Part shown: positions 54,576-63,401 of the stretch, piece by piece
Position numbering within the stretch: position 1 is the first letter of the stretch
How the letters are laid out: each line of letters opens with the position of its first letter
Origin: CAZTTH01 sp964615975
Lineage (GTDB): Bacteria; Verrucomicrobiota; Lentisphaeria; JABSQK01; JAJFLO01
Direction: 5' to 3'
Assembly: GCA_964615975.1 (NCBI GenBank)
Contig: CAZTTH010000016.1
Span: 1 to 64,000 of the forward strand
Length of the DNA stretch: 64,000 nt
Position numbers and translations under genes: made by a program
The notes under the pieces: generated by a model
What the model was told of the DNA's origin: nothing
Database searches by the model: none
What the model saw: only the letters and a program-made list of their open reading frames with translations

Positions 54576-55670
54576 TTAAATACCGGGAAATATGGCGGCA
54601 AAGTTGTGAGAGGCCTCCGCGTTCGATGACAACGGCTGATAATCAGCAACAATACACCTCATGTCAGAATCTGGTTCGATGGAGCGCACCCACATGAACT
54701 CGATATCACCTTCCTGCCGGGTGATTACCGGAAAGCCATAAACGCGGCTGCGATGTTTTGGTTCGCCCCTGGATTGGCGGTAACCGGCAATAAATCGCTG
54801 ATGTTTCTCAACCCGTTCATGGATGGTTTGATTGGCCGTGCCTTGCGCTGCCATCAGGTTTTTCGCCATCAGCGGTGACAACTCCGGATCGATATCAACA
54901 CCGCAACTGTTCCTGCCGGCGGCCAATGCCGCGATCGCGGTTGTCCCGGTGCCGGCGAAAGGATCGACAACGTTATCGCCGCGCAGCGAATACATGTTGA
55001 TCAGACGCCAGGCCAGTTCGAATGGGAACGCCGCGCTGCGTTGCCGGGATTCGTATGCCTGCATTTTTTGGGGTACGCCCGGCAACTCCCAGGTGTCGGC
55101 AAACCAGGTGTTTCTTTCTTCCCAGAAACAGGCGCTCGCGCGGCGGGCTTGTTTAGCGGCATCCGTGGCAAAAATTCTTTTACCGCCTTTGCGAAAGAGC
55201 AGAATATACTCGTGTTCCAAGGTCACATAAGCGCCTGCCGGGAGCATGCCGGAGCCCATGAATTTATTGGGTGAGTTGGTGGGTTTTTTCCACAATATTA
55301 TCGGCAGGACAGTGAACCCGAGTCTTTTGCAGGCCATGGTGACGCGCGCGTGATTGGCATAGAGCTGAAAGTTACCCCCAATACTTCGGGTGGCATCGCC
55401 GATATTGACACAGGCAAAGCAGCCATCAGCGAGAACCCGGTAAACTTCGGCCCAGACCTTGTCAAGTTCGCGATGCATGAACGCGAAGGCAAGATCGCCA
55501 TCCTGATCAGCAAGCGCGTCCGCCACGGATGATGAGAGACGGGAAAAGACCGCGTCCCACATTGCAATCATCGGGTAAGGCGGTGAGGTGACTGCCAATT
55601 GCATCGAGTTGTCTTTGAGCGCGGTGAGATTGCGGGCATCGCCAATGATCACTTCATGAGTGGTTTGCAT
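54576..55670 (-). CDS. Orphan DNA methyltransferase (N4-cytosine or N6-adenine type)
   Basis: A 364-residue amino-group DNA methyltransferase. The catalytic motif IV is VTSPPYPMIAMWDAVF (TSPPY at 28-32, the form common in N4-cytosine enzymes). Motif I appears near the C-terminal side as NVVDPFAGTGTTAIAALAAG, so the order is that of the beta class. Motif X-like GDARNL is N-terminal. No restriction endonuclease is next to it, so it may be a solitary regulatory methyltransferase or a defence remnant. It follows a CDGSH gene and obgE by short gaps on the same strand. Confidence 0.88.
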   Translation of the reverse strand: MQTTHEVIIGDARNLTALKDNSMQLAVTSPPYPMIAMWDAVFSRLSSSVADALADQDGDLAFAFMHRELDKVWAEVYRVLADGCFACVNIGDATRSIGGNFQLYANHARVTMACKRLGFTVLPIILWKKPTNSPNKFMGSGMLPAGAYVTLEHEYILLFRKGGKRIFATDAAKQARRASACFWEERNTWFADTWELPGVPQKMQAYESRQRSAAFPFELAWRLINMYSLRGDNVVDPFAGTGTTAIAALAAGRNSCGVDIDPELSPLMAKNLMAAQGTANQTIHERVEKHQRFIAGYRQSRGEPKHRSRVYGFPVITRQEGDIEFMWVRSIEPDSDMRCIVADYQPLSSNAEASHNFAAIFPGI

Positions 55671-55696
55671 ATCTCAAGTCAACCCGCCCGGACAGA

Positions 55697-55924
55697 TTAA
55701 CTCTTGGGCGGCAATTGACAGGCAGTGACCGTGGAAACAAACCCGCTCTTGCGATGGGAGCCATCACAAAACGGTTTGTTGGCGGATTGGCCGCACCGGC
55801 ACAGGGAGATCATCTCTCTGCCATTCAAATCATAAATGTTACCGCTGGCATCCTTGATGATGATAGAGGCGCCGCTGATGCGAATCGGCCCGTTATCCGA
55901 GATGGTTATTTCACTGGGATTCAT
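55697..55924 (-). CDS. CDGSH iron-sulfur domain protein
   Basis: A 75-residue protein with the [2Fe-2S]-binding motif CRCGQSANKPFCDGSHRKSG: Cys-x-Cys, then Cys and His with the DGSH core. Upstream beta-strands (IIIKDASGNIYDLNGREMI) complete the small fold. MitoNEET-type proteins take part in redox sensing or Fe-S transfer. AAGGAG precedes the ATG. It lies between obgE and the methyltransferase gene. Confidence 0.92.
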   Translation of the reverse strand: MNPSEITISDNGPIRISGASIIIKDASGNIYDLNGREMISLCRCGQSANKPFCDGSHRKSGFVSTVTACQLPPKS

Positions 55925-55977
55925 GGTTGTTTCTCCTTTTGGTCAGGGATGTGATATTAACTTTGTTTAGGTGTCAT

Positions 55978-57000
55978 TCAGGTTGGATCCTGTTCCTGAT
56001 GATCACGATTTTGACTTTCGATCAGGACCCGCAAGTGCTGTACCGTGGCTTCCAAATCGATTCCCAGCAAGGCGGAGATCGGATGGATTTCGAGTTCTGT
56101 TTTTTCTTTTAATAGCCGGAGATTTTCCGGGGCGGTATCTTCGTCCATTTTGTTCGCCAGGATGATCGCCTTATTAGTAAGCAGCGTCGGATTATAACAC
56201 TCCAGTTCCCGCTGCAACGATGCCAGATCATCCCAGGGCAATCGCCCCTCGTTCCCGCCCATATCGAGGACATAGGCGAGGATTCGGGTGCGCTCGATGT
56301 GACGGAGAAACTCATGCCCCAGTCCGACATTGAGGTGCGCGCCTTCCACCAGTCCGGGAATATCGGCGATGGTCAAGCGGAAAAAATCGGGAAATTCAAT
56401 CGTGCCGACATGCGGATGTAAAGTGGTAAAAGGATATGCCGCGGTTTTGGGTTTGGCATCCGTCACCGCACTCAGAAAAGTAGATTTTCCCGCGTTTGGA
56501 TAGCCCACCAGGCCGACATCGGCGATCAGTTTCAATTCCAATTCAAATTCCCGCGTTTCCCCCGGTGTTCCAGGCTCGCTCTCGCGAGGAGTGCGATTGG
56601 TGCTGCTTTTGAAATGACGATTGCCGCGCCCGCCCTTGCCGCCTTGAGCGGCAATAAACCGATCGCCCGGGGCTTTCAAATCGACCAGTACCTGACCGTC
56701 GTTGGCTGGATCTTTAATCAGGGTTCCAACCGGCACCTGCAGAATGACGTCCGCGCCCTTTTTGCCATACCGATCCTTGCCGGCGCCATTCCCGCCGTCT
56801 TCGGCATGGTAGTGGTTCATATATTTATACGCGACCAGAGATTGTTCATTGACATTGGCAACCAGATAAACGCTGCCGCCGTCACCGCCGTCACCGCCAC
56901 TTGGTCCTCCTTTTGGAATGTATTTTTCCCGGCGGAAACTGACACAGCCTTTGCCGCCTTTACCGGCTCTTACCTTAATTTTGACATGATCGACAAACAT
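55978..57000 (-). CDS. obgE: GTPase ObgE/CgtA
   Basis: A 340-residue essential GTPase tied to 50S ribosome assembly and stress control. The Gly-rich Obg fold occupies residues 1-155 (KVRAGKGGKGCVSFRREK, GGPSGGDGGDGGSVYLVA). The G domain follows with G1 LVGYPNAGKSTFLSAV, G3 TIADIPGLVEGAHLNVGLGH, G4 ANKMD and G5 ISAL. The extra C-terminal OCT domain of some members is absent. It starts nine bases after a secreted-protein gene. The usual rplU-rpmA neighbours are not here. Confidence 0.96.
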   Translation of the reverse strand: MFVDHVKIKVRAGKGGKGCVSFRREKYIPKGGPSGGDGGDGGSVYLVANVNEQSLVAYKYMNHYHAEDGGNGAGKDRYGKKGADVILQVPVGTLIKDPANDGQVLVDLKAPGDRFIAAQGGKGGRGNRHFKSSTNRTPRESEPGTPGETREFELELKLIADVGLVGYPNAGKSTFLSAVTDAKPKTAAYPFTTLHPHVGTIEFPDFFRLTIADIPGLVEGAHLNVGLGHEFLRHIERTRILAYVLDMGGNEGRLPWDDLASLQRELECYNPTLLTNKAIILANKMDEDTAPENLRLLKEKTELEIHPISALLGIDLEATVQHLRVLIESQNRDHQEQDPT

Positions 57001-57009
57001 GGGATTCCA

Positions 57010-57954
57010 TCACTTTTTTTTCTTTTTAGCCACCGGCGCGCTGTGGGGCAGTTCCCGATTGATTTTCTCGGTCGTGACATTGGGCAGATCCAAAGACTGG
57101 TTGGCAGTCTTATTATAGTCTTCTCCGACCATGGCGGGCTGGCCGCCGCTTACCATCACCCGGCCAATATCGGGATCGCGAATCAGCATGGGAGTGGTAT
57201 CTGATATGGTATAAGCCGAAGTCAATTTGAGTTGGCCGTTATGATCGAAGACGCGATGCTGGAAGAGGCGCGGCGCGGTTTGTATCAGGGTATGAATGCG
57301 ACTGAGCGCATCGACATCGCACCTGGGTTTGACCCCATGAACGCGCGGCCCCAGCCGCGCCACCACGTACACCGAATCATTGTCTTCCAACTGCAGGTAA
57401 TACAGGTCGCCATCTTCCTGATGGAAGATATTCAGGCTGCATTTACGCACCGGAATGACTTGATTATCCGGACTCGACGGAACTCCGACATGATTTTCCC
57501 ACACCCGGACGCCATGGCGCACCTGAATGATGATTGGCTTGGAAAGATAATCGCTGCCCAGCCGGCGGTGGTTGATACGAACCACCAGTTCATAGTCATC
57601 TTCGGCCTGCACATCAAAATAGTTGTTTAATGGCAAGGATAACGCTTTGACGATGCCGGGCGAAAGGATCAAATTTGCCGCGGGATTAAAGCTCGCGTCC
57701 AAGGGCGGGATCGGGATATTTTTCAAGCTTCTTAACTCGAATTTCATGTGTCCGCCTTCGACCGGATCATTGCCAAAATGAAGGGTATGTCCGGAATTAT
57801 TTTTTAATGTGATGGTGACCGTGATCGGTTCATAACAGATATAACGATAGCGTTCGGTCGTCACGGTCATGGTGATTTGCGCCGACACCTGAAGACCCCC
57901 GAGTCCCAGCCATAACCACCATCCCAACAAAACCCTGGATGCGCGTCTCATCAT
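57010..57954 (-). CDS. Secreted beta-rich protein of unknown function
   Basis: A 314-residue protein with a signal peptide (RRASRVLLGWWLWLGLGG, probable cleavage after VSA). The mature part starts with an Ig-like segment (ERYRYICYEPITVTITLKNN). Later lie DGDLYYLQLEDNDSVYVVAR and a Pro/Lys tail ending in five lysines. I recognise no family. It is the first gene of a run with obgE, nine bases downstream. A lysine-rich C-terminus on an exported protein is unusual. Confidence 0.7.
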   Translation of the reverse strand: MMRRASRVLLGWWLWLGLGGLQVSAQITMTVTTERYRYICYEPITVTITLKNNSGHTLHFGNDPVEGGHMKFELRSLKNIPIPPLDASFNPAANLILSPGIVKALSLPLNNYFDVQAEDDYELVVRINHRRLGSDYLSKPIIIQVRHGVRVWENHVGVPSSPDNQVIPVRKCSLNIFHQEDGDLYYLQLEDNDSVYVVARLGPRVHGVKPRCDVDALSRIHTLIQTAPRLFQHRVFDHNGQLKLTSAYTISDTTPMLIRDPDIGRVMVSGGQPAMVGEDYNKTANQSLDLPNVTTEKINRELPHSAPVAKKKKK

Positions 57955-58540
57955 TGTTCTTTTTACCTCCCAGAATTCATGATTTCAATTGTTGTTCATT
58001 CGCCCCAATTCCCTGCTCCCGGATTACGTCAACCCCGGGAGATTGGAGGCGTTAAAATGTGAATCGACTCCCAGCCGTCGAATTTTCGCATGCCGCCCTT
58101 CCCATCAGGCTGGTAATCGTATTAGCTGTTACTAAAACCGGAATGCGTTTGGTATAAGTTAACCTTTCCCGACAGGTTTGATATGGCTTGCCGTTATTTT
58201 GACTGTAAACCACACTTTTTCGAACCTGTAATTGTTGTGTTTAGCGCAGAATGTGGAGTACAGTCCTGCATTATGGGGTATGTGTTTAGCGCAGGTTGGA
58301 GTACGGGCTTTAGCCTGCAGTAAAGCAATGAACGTCCAAACTGCAGCCTAAAGACTTGACTCCAACACCGATTACCCTCAATGAATATGCTAAACACATC
58401 CCTCTAATTAAACTGGTTATCATGCGATCTTTTCTAAAACCCGATTGTTTTCAGTATATTTACACGAAAGGACTTGCTCTGAATGTCATGTCCGCTCACA
58501 TTAGAACAGGCGTAATCAGTAAACGTTGCCTCCTCTTTAC
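57955..58540. other. Intergenic region with a repeat element
   Basis: No supported gene in 586 bases. It holds the inverted-repeat element at 58233-58402 and presumably the promoters of the divergent secreted-protein operon and the zinc-uptake group. I found no recognisable Zur-type palindrome. Confidence 0.5.
58233..58402. repeat. MITE-like element with terminal inverted repeats plus a partial copy
   Basis: ATGTGTTTAGC at 58280-58290 is matched by its exact reverse complement GCTAAACACAT at 58389-58399, bounding about 120 bases. Inside, GTTGGAGTACGGGCTTTAGC and CCTGCAG (to 58320) are mirrored imperfectly by CTGCAGCCTAAAGAC...ACTCCAACA (58341-58367). A second left end, TGTGTTTAGCGCAG, occurs at 58236-58249 as well as 58281-58294, so a truncated copy lies in tandem. 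No transposase is encoded. Confidence 0.65.
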
Positions 58541-58846
58541 ATGAAATTAAAAATCTTAAAATTTCGCTGCTCTGGTATACTCCCCGGACTGCTGATTCCT
58601 TTGCTCATCATCATCTTGCTGGGCGGGGAATTCTGGCATGATTTGATTCATCATCATCCGGACCAATCATCTCATGATCAATGTCTGCTACATTTATTGC
58701 AGAATCAGATCGTCGCCACCACCATTGCCCCGGTTATTCTTCCTGACATGGCGTTATCCACTGATTTCATCACTTCCATCCTCCCCCCCTATCTGCAGCA
58801 GCAATCCATTGCCCATCCTGCCCGCGGACCGCCCGCGTTCTCCTGA
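58541..58846 (+). CDS. Small His-rich membrane protein beside zinc-uptake genes
   Basis: A 101-residue protein with one N-terminal hydrophobic helix (about 11-29) followed by HDLIHHHPDQSSHDQCLLHL. Six His and a Cys within about 20 residues suggest metal binding, as in DUF2946-type proteins. The ATG at 58541 is preferred over an upstream TTG. It is on the same strand as the porin, ZnuA and ZnuB genes. The 299 bases between it and the porin gene hold nothing I can support. Confidence 0.5.
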   Translation: MKLKILKFRCSGILPGLLIPLLIIILLGGEFWHDLIHHHPDQSSHDQCLLHLLQNQIVATTIAPVILPDMALSTDFITSILPPYLQQQSIAHPARGPPAFS

Positions 58847-59145
58847 TGGCTTATTCAATGCCAACCGGCTCTCACTCAAAGATCGACTGCTAACCAGCGA
58901 ATTGTCGCCCGCCGGGGTTTCAAGCAGACTGGTGATCATCCACCCATTGATTAAAACCAGGTCGGGTTCAACATACAAGCAGACATCTGAGTTGAAGTTG
59001 TTGCTCGCTTTCCGCGTTGCCGCACCTGAAGCGGGAATGGGAGTGATAGAATAGCGACACCATCCACCTGATGTGGGAGGCGGTCAGGCGACAGCACGCC
59101 GGTCAACCGGTTCATTCCGCAACCCCTAAACCAGAGAGATCAATT

Positions 59146-60219
59146 ATGTTTTCCTTAGCCAAATCCTCTTGTGATTTGATTATAAAAGTGTTTGTCGGTT
59201 TATGCCTGACAACGATGACCTGGGCAGATGAGTCCCTGAGCGAAGAAGTCAAAGCCCTTCGCGCCTTGATCCGGGAATTACAAACCACCTGCCAGCAATT
59301 ACAACAGCTCACCCAAAAACAACAACAGCAGATCGATCAGTTGATCGCCCGTCAGGAAGCCGGGATCACGCCGGAACCAGCGGCCGCATCCCTGCCCCAG
59401 CCGCCANNNNNNNNNNNNNNNNNNNNNNNNNNNNNNNNNNNNNNNNNNNNNNNNNNNNNNNNNNNNNNNNNNNNNNNNNNNNNNNNNNNNNNNNNNNNNN
59501 NNNNNNCCCTGGCGATTCACCGGGATCAACTTGAGACCGTCGATGCGCCCCTGGTCATTCAACGCTATTTCGGCAGCGAAGGATTTAACCGGGCAGGCTT
59601 GGAGCTGACCCGGATATTGGATCTTGATTGGCCGGTAACCCACCTGGTGAATTTTGGCGTTTTGGAAGGCGGCAACAACGAGGACGGCAGGCTGTTCGGG
59701 GATGCCAAACGCCGTCCCACCCTTTATTCCCAATTGACCAATTCCATCGACATCGGCGATGACACCGGATTAGATCTGGGGTTGTCGCTTTTGGCGGGAT
59801 CACGAGATGATGACGAGCGTTTCGAAACCCATGTCGGCGCCGGTCAATTAAGCTTGGTGCATCATTTCAACGCGCGTCAGGGGTTACGCTGGCAGAGTGA
59901 GATCTTCAACGTCAATCGTGCCGAAACCATTGGGGCCAGAGACAATGTCTGGGGCATGTACAGCCTGGTGGAATTGCGGCTGAATCCGCGCTGGTTCATC
60001 GGTTCGCGTGTCGATTATGTCGAACTCATCGACAACCATGCCGATCCCGGCAATGAAGACCGCGGGGTCTCCGCCTTTCTCACCTTTTATCAAAGCGAAT
60101 ACGTGCGCTGGCGGGCGCAATACTCTCATACACGACTCGCCGATGGCACCGATGATAATACCGTGTATTTACAGGGGAATCTGGCTTTCGGCTCCCATAA
60201 ACATAAAATCAAAAATTAA
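59146..60219 (+). CDS. Porin-like outer-membrane protein linked to zinc uptake, interrupted by a sequence gap
   Basis: The N-terminus has a signal peptide (about 1-28, ending TWADE), then a coiled-coil with a Gln-rich zone (LQQLTQKQQQQIDQL). After a 100-base gap come beta-strand repeats (THLVNFGVLEGGNNEDGRLF, WGMYSLVELRLNPRWFIGSR, FLTFYQSEYVRWRAQYSHTR) ending in an amphipathic strand, as in outer-membrane barrels. Such proteins sit next to metal ABC transporters in several diderms. Start ATG 59146 is chosen over 59071 because it begins the signal peptide. The two halves share a frame only if the real gap equals 100 bases modulo 3. ZnuA starts 22 bases later. Confidence 0.7.
   Translation: MFSLAKSSCDLIIKVFVGLCLTTMTWADESLSEEVKALRALIRELQTTCQQLQQLTQKQQQQIDQLIARQEAGITPEPAAASLPQPPXXXXXXXXXXXXXXXXXXXXXXXXXXXXXXXXXXLAIHRDQLETVDAPLVIQRYFGSEGFNRAGLELTRILDLDWPVTHLVNFGVLEGGNNEDGRLFGDAKRRPTLYSQLTNSIDIGDDTGLDLGLSLLAGSRDDDERFETHVGAGQLSLVHHFNARQGLRWQSEIFNVNRAETIGARDNVWGMYSLVELRLNPRWFIGSRVDYVELIDNHADPGNEDRGVSAFLTFYQSEYVRWRAQYSHTRLADGTDDNTVYLQGNLAFGSHKHKIKN
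59407..59506. other. Scaffold gap of 100 N
   Basis: Exactly 100 N, the conventional placeholder for a gap of unknown length. It falls inside the porin-like gene just after its Gln-rich coiled-coil and a Pro-rich stretch, where a repeat could have broken the assembly. Confidence 0.98.
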
Positions 60220-60241
60220 ATCTCTTACCGGAGGAATAACC

Positions 60242-61183
60242 ATGATTAACATCTCGTCATCCATGCCGCGCATGGCACTGCTGATGGTGTCGGCAGTGGC
60301 CATGTTTTTGCCAGCCGCGACCGGCAGGGCCAAACCATTGTCCATTGTTGCCACCCAGTCATTTTACGCGGCATTAACCCGGGAGATCGGCGGGGACCTG
60401 ATTGCCCTTACCGCGGTTGCCAAGCCCAAATACAATATTCATCAAATTCAACCGCGCCCCAGCGATATCCGCGCGGTTGCCAGCGCCGATCTCTATATCA
60501 GCGCGGGCCTGGACGCGGAGCCTTGGTCGGAACCGTTGTTGCAGGCAGCGGGCAACCCCCGGTTATTCATCAACGCGCCGGGTCATCTAGATTTATCTCA
60601 CGGCATCAGGATGCTGAATGTCCCCCAATCCAATATTTCTCGGGCGGATGGGGATATTCATGTCTTCGGCAATCCCCATTATCATATGGATCCGCGCAAT
60701 GCCCTCATCATGGCAAGATCCATTCTCGCCAAATTAAGTGAAATCGATCCGCACCATGCCGCTGAGTTCGCGGGCAACGCGAACGCATTTATGGCGTTGC
60801 TCGAAGATAAAATCCAGGAATGGCAATCGCGATGCGCTCATGGTCACGGGAAGGAAATCATCTCCTATCATAATGACATCGTCTATTTTGCTGACTTTTT
60901 GGGGTTGAAAGCCACCCGCCAGATTGAGCCCAAGCCCGGAATTCCACCGTCTCCGCGCCATCTCGCTGAATTGGCGGATTATGCCCGGAATAACCACATA
61001 AAAACGATCGTCATGCCGACTTATTTTCCCCGCTCACAGGGGGATAAACTGGCGCATCTCATCGGCGGCAAAACCGTGATTATCTGTCAGAATGTCGGTG
61101 AACTTCCCGGGACCGATTCGATCGTCACGTTCTATGATTATAATGTGACTGCGATTCAGGAAGCCCTGCGCGCCCATGAGTGA
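60242..61183 (+). CDS. Zinc/manganese ABC transporter substrate-binding protein (ZnuA-like)
   Basis: A 313-residue periplasmic metal-binding protein with a signal peptide (about 1-30). Candidate metal ligands are His67 (KYNIHQIQPRPSD), His146/His148 (NPHYHMDPRNA) and His210 (ISYHNDIVYFADFLGLK), matching the three-His plus acidic pattern of cluster A-I proteins. It lacks the long His-rich loop of many ZnuA proteins. GGAGGAA lies before the ATG. Its stop overlaps the permease start by eight bases. No ATPase gene is adjacent. Confidence 0.9.
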   Translation: MINISSSMPRMALLMVSAVAMFLPAATGRAKPLSIVATQSFYAALTREIGGDLIALTAVAKPKYNIHQIQPRPSDIRAVASADLYISAGLDAEPWSEPLLQAAGNPRLFINAPGHLDLSHGIRMLNVPQSNISRADGDIHVFGNPHYHMDPRNALIMARSILAKLSEIDPHHAAEFAGNANAFMALLEDKIQEWQSRCAHGHGKEIISYHNDIVYFADFLGLKATRQIEPKPGIPPSPRHLAELADYARNNHIKTIVMPTYFPRSQGDKLAHLIGGKTVIICQNVGELPGTDSIVTFYDYNVTAIQEALRAHE

Positions 61184-61988
61184 TTTTATTTACATCATGG
61201 GCTTGCCATTGCTGGTCAGTCTGATACTGGCCGGCATGCACACCTATCTCGGATTGCATGTGTTGGAGCGCCAGATCATTTTCATCGATCTGGCGCTCGC
61301 CCAGATCGCCGCGCTGGGCGGCAGCCTGGCCATCATCTGGGGGTTTGAACTCGAAAGTCATCAGGCCTATTGGTTGTCTTTGGCGCTGACCATCCTTGGC
61401 GCCGCGATTTTCTCCTTGACTCATGGAGGGAGACAAAGGGTTTCTCAGGAAGCCATCATCGGCAGTGTCTATGTCGTGACCTCCGCCTTGATGGTCATCG
61501 CGTTGAGCCGCTCTGGTGAGGGCAACGAGCATATCCGTCATGTTCTTGCCGGCAATATCCTATTGGTCACCAGGAATGACGTTCTCACGGTGGCGGTCAT
61601 TTATGGGATAATCGGGGCGATTCATTATCGCTTTCGCCGCCAGTTTCTGATGATTTCCTGTCGCCCGGAGGAAGCGCGCCTCCAGGGATTGAATGTGCCT
61701 TTTTGGAATTTCATCTTTTACCTGACCTTTGGGATTGTAGTCACCAGTTCGACCCGAATGGTGGGAGTCATGCTGGTTTTTGCCCTGTTGGTAATCCCGG
61801 CGTCATGCGCGGTTTTATTGAGTGAGCGGCTGCGCCTGCGGCTGGCGCTGGGCTGGGGATTTGGCATGTTTGGCAGCGTCTTGGGCATGGCGCTTTCCTG
61901 GCGCGGCGATTGGCCCACCAGCCCCAGCATCATTTGTGTCCTCGGACTGTTACTCGCAATTTTACTGATCGTCCGTGGAAACCATTGA
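61176..61988 (+). CDS. Zinc/manganese ABC transporter permease (ZnuB-like)
   Basis: A 270-residue integral membrane protein with about eight helices. Family motifs include GMHTYLGLHVLERQIIFIDL, ALAQIAALGGSLA and the coupling region DVLTVAVIYGIIGAI, with RMVGVMLVFALLVIPASCAV near the C-terminus. It forms the channel for the ZnuA-like protein and overlaps it by eight bases. The ATPase that normally completes the transporter is not found on either side. Confidence 0.92.
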   Translation: MSDFIYIMGLPLLVSLILAGMHTYLGLHVLERQIIFIDLALAQIAALGGSLAIIWGFELESHQAYWLSLALTILGAAIFSLTHGGRQRVSQEAIIGSVYVVTSALMVIALSRSGEGNEHIRHVLAGNILLVTRNDVLTVAVIYGIIGAIHYRFRRQFLMISCRPEEARLQGLNVPFWNFIFYLTFGIVVTSSTRMVGVMLVFALLVIPASCAVLLSERLRLRLALGWGFGMFGSVLGMALSWRGDWPTSPSIICVLGLLLAILLIVRGNH

Positions 61989-62415
61989 TCATGTTGTCGA
62001 TAGTCATTCCCTGCGGAACCCGACCTGGTTTTCGCAGAAGATTTTAAGATTTCCTGTCTGATTAATGCGGCAGGGTTCGAAAATTCGACTGCGTGCTGTC
62101 GATCAGTCCCATTCGGGGCAGATTGTGACACAGGTCTCCCGATCTGAGCTGCTTTGAAATCCCCGGTCTGATCAGTTTTCATGACAGCAAACAGATACCA
62201 GCCGGTGGTCGGCGTATGAGGGCATCATAATATCCCTGGAGTTGTTAGCCCGCATCATATTTCTGGGGTCTCGCCCATAAGAGAATTTCACATTGACCAT
62301 GGCGCCAAAACAACTATGTTTAACAGATAAATCGAATCCTTAGCACCTGCGCGAGATCGCGCATTCAAACACCGATTCGGTTCTCAACCACAATCATGAA
62401 AGCAAGCCCGACCCT
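61989..62415. other. Intergenic region between the zinc permease and thiG
   Basis: No supported gene in 427 bases. I looked for a TPP riboswitch before thiG and saw no CTGAGA...GATCTGGATAATACC-like core. No terminator or repeat is clear. Confidence 0.4.
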
Positions 62416-63195
62416 ATGACATCCGATCCCTTGATAATCGCCGGCATCGAATTTAAATCCAGACTTTTCGTTGGCACCGGCAAATATGCCTCCATGGAGC
62501 AGATGGCTCAGTCCATCATCGCTTCCGGCACCGACATGGTCACAGTGGCGATCCGCCGCGTCGATTTCAATACCCCCGATGCCAACCTCCTTAATTTCCT
62601 CGATTTCAGCCACTACCGTTTTCTGCCCAATACCGCCGGTTCCCGGACCGCGCAGGAAGCCATCCGCATCGCCAACCTCGGCCGCGCCGCCAGCAATCAG
62701 AACTTCGTCAAGTTGGAAGTCATCCCGGATCCCAAATATCTGCTGCCGGATGGTTACGAAACCTTGAAGGCAACGGAACATCTGGTGAAGGAAGGTTTTG
62801 TGGTCCTGCCCTATATCCAGGCCGATCCGGTGCTGGCCAAACAACTGGAAGCAGCCGGAGCGGCAGCGGTCATGCCCCTGGGCTCACCGATCGGCAGCAA
62901 ACGCGGTATTCAGACCCGCGCGTCGATCGCGATCATCATCGAACAGGCACAGGTGCCGGTGGTGGTCGATGCCGGACTGGGGTTGCCATCCCACGCTGCC
63001 GAAGCCCTTGAGATGGGCGCGGATGCGGTATTGGTGAATACCGCCATCGCTCATGCCGCTGATCCCATCCTCATGGCAAAAGCCTTCAAGCTTGCGGTAG
63101 ATGCCGGCCGCCTCGGTTATTTATCCCAACCCCGCGGCGCGCAACAATATGCCGATCCCTCCAGCCCGACCTCCGGCATTGTCGGGCGTAACTAA
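62416..63195 (+). CDS. thiG: Thiazole synthase
   Basis: A 259-residue TIM-barrel enzyme that builds the thiazole phosphate of thiamine from deoxyxylulose phosphate, dehydroglycine and ThiS thiocarboxylate. Motifs: LIIAGIEFKSRLFVGTGKYA, PNTAGSRTAQEAIRIANLGR, the Schiff-base Lys in FVKLEVIPDPKYLLPD, and the phosphate-binding VVDAGLGLPSHAAEALEMG and GADAVLVNTAIAHA. Length is normal. ThiS and the other thi genes are not in the window. Confidence 0.97.
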   Translation: MTSDPLIIAGIEFKSRLFVGTGKYASMEQMAQSIIASGTDMVTVAIRRVDFNTPDANLLNFLDFSHYRFLPNTAGSRTAQEAIRIANLGRAASNQNFVKLEVIPDPKYLLPDGYETLKATEHLVKEGFVVLPYIQADPVLAKQLEAAGAAAVMPLGSPIGSKRGIQTRASIAIIIEQAQVPVVVDAGLGLPSHAAEALEMGADAVLVNTAIAHAADPILMAKAFKLAVDAGRLGYLSQPRGAQQYADPSSPTSGIVGRN

Positions 63196-63401
63196 AGGTC
63201 GGATTTTGTCTCTGTTTACCATTTTCTGGATCAAAACCCGGGATGATCGGGAAAATAACTTTAATGGCAATAAACCGGCGCCATTCCGACCCTGAAGGTC
63301 ATAAGTAAAATAAATCACCAGGTGATGGAGCCGGTTATGGAATTGAGATGTCAGACAGATCAGTGTCAATATCATTAAAATTCATTACCAAGGTGGCCCC
63401 C

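Noticed and set aside
54576..55670. Complete type II restriction-modification system
   Set aside because: No endonuclease candidate lies within several kilobases on either side.
58261..58402. CRISPR-like repeats
   Set aside because: The repeated phrases are inverted or occur twice only, without regular spacers; no cas gene is present.
61989..62415. TPP riboswitch upstream of thiG
   Set aside because: The conserved core and its pairing could not be found.
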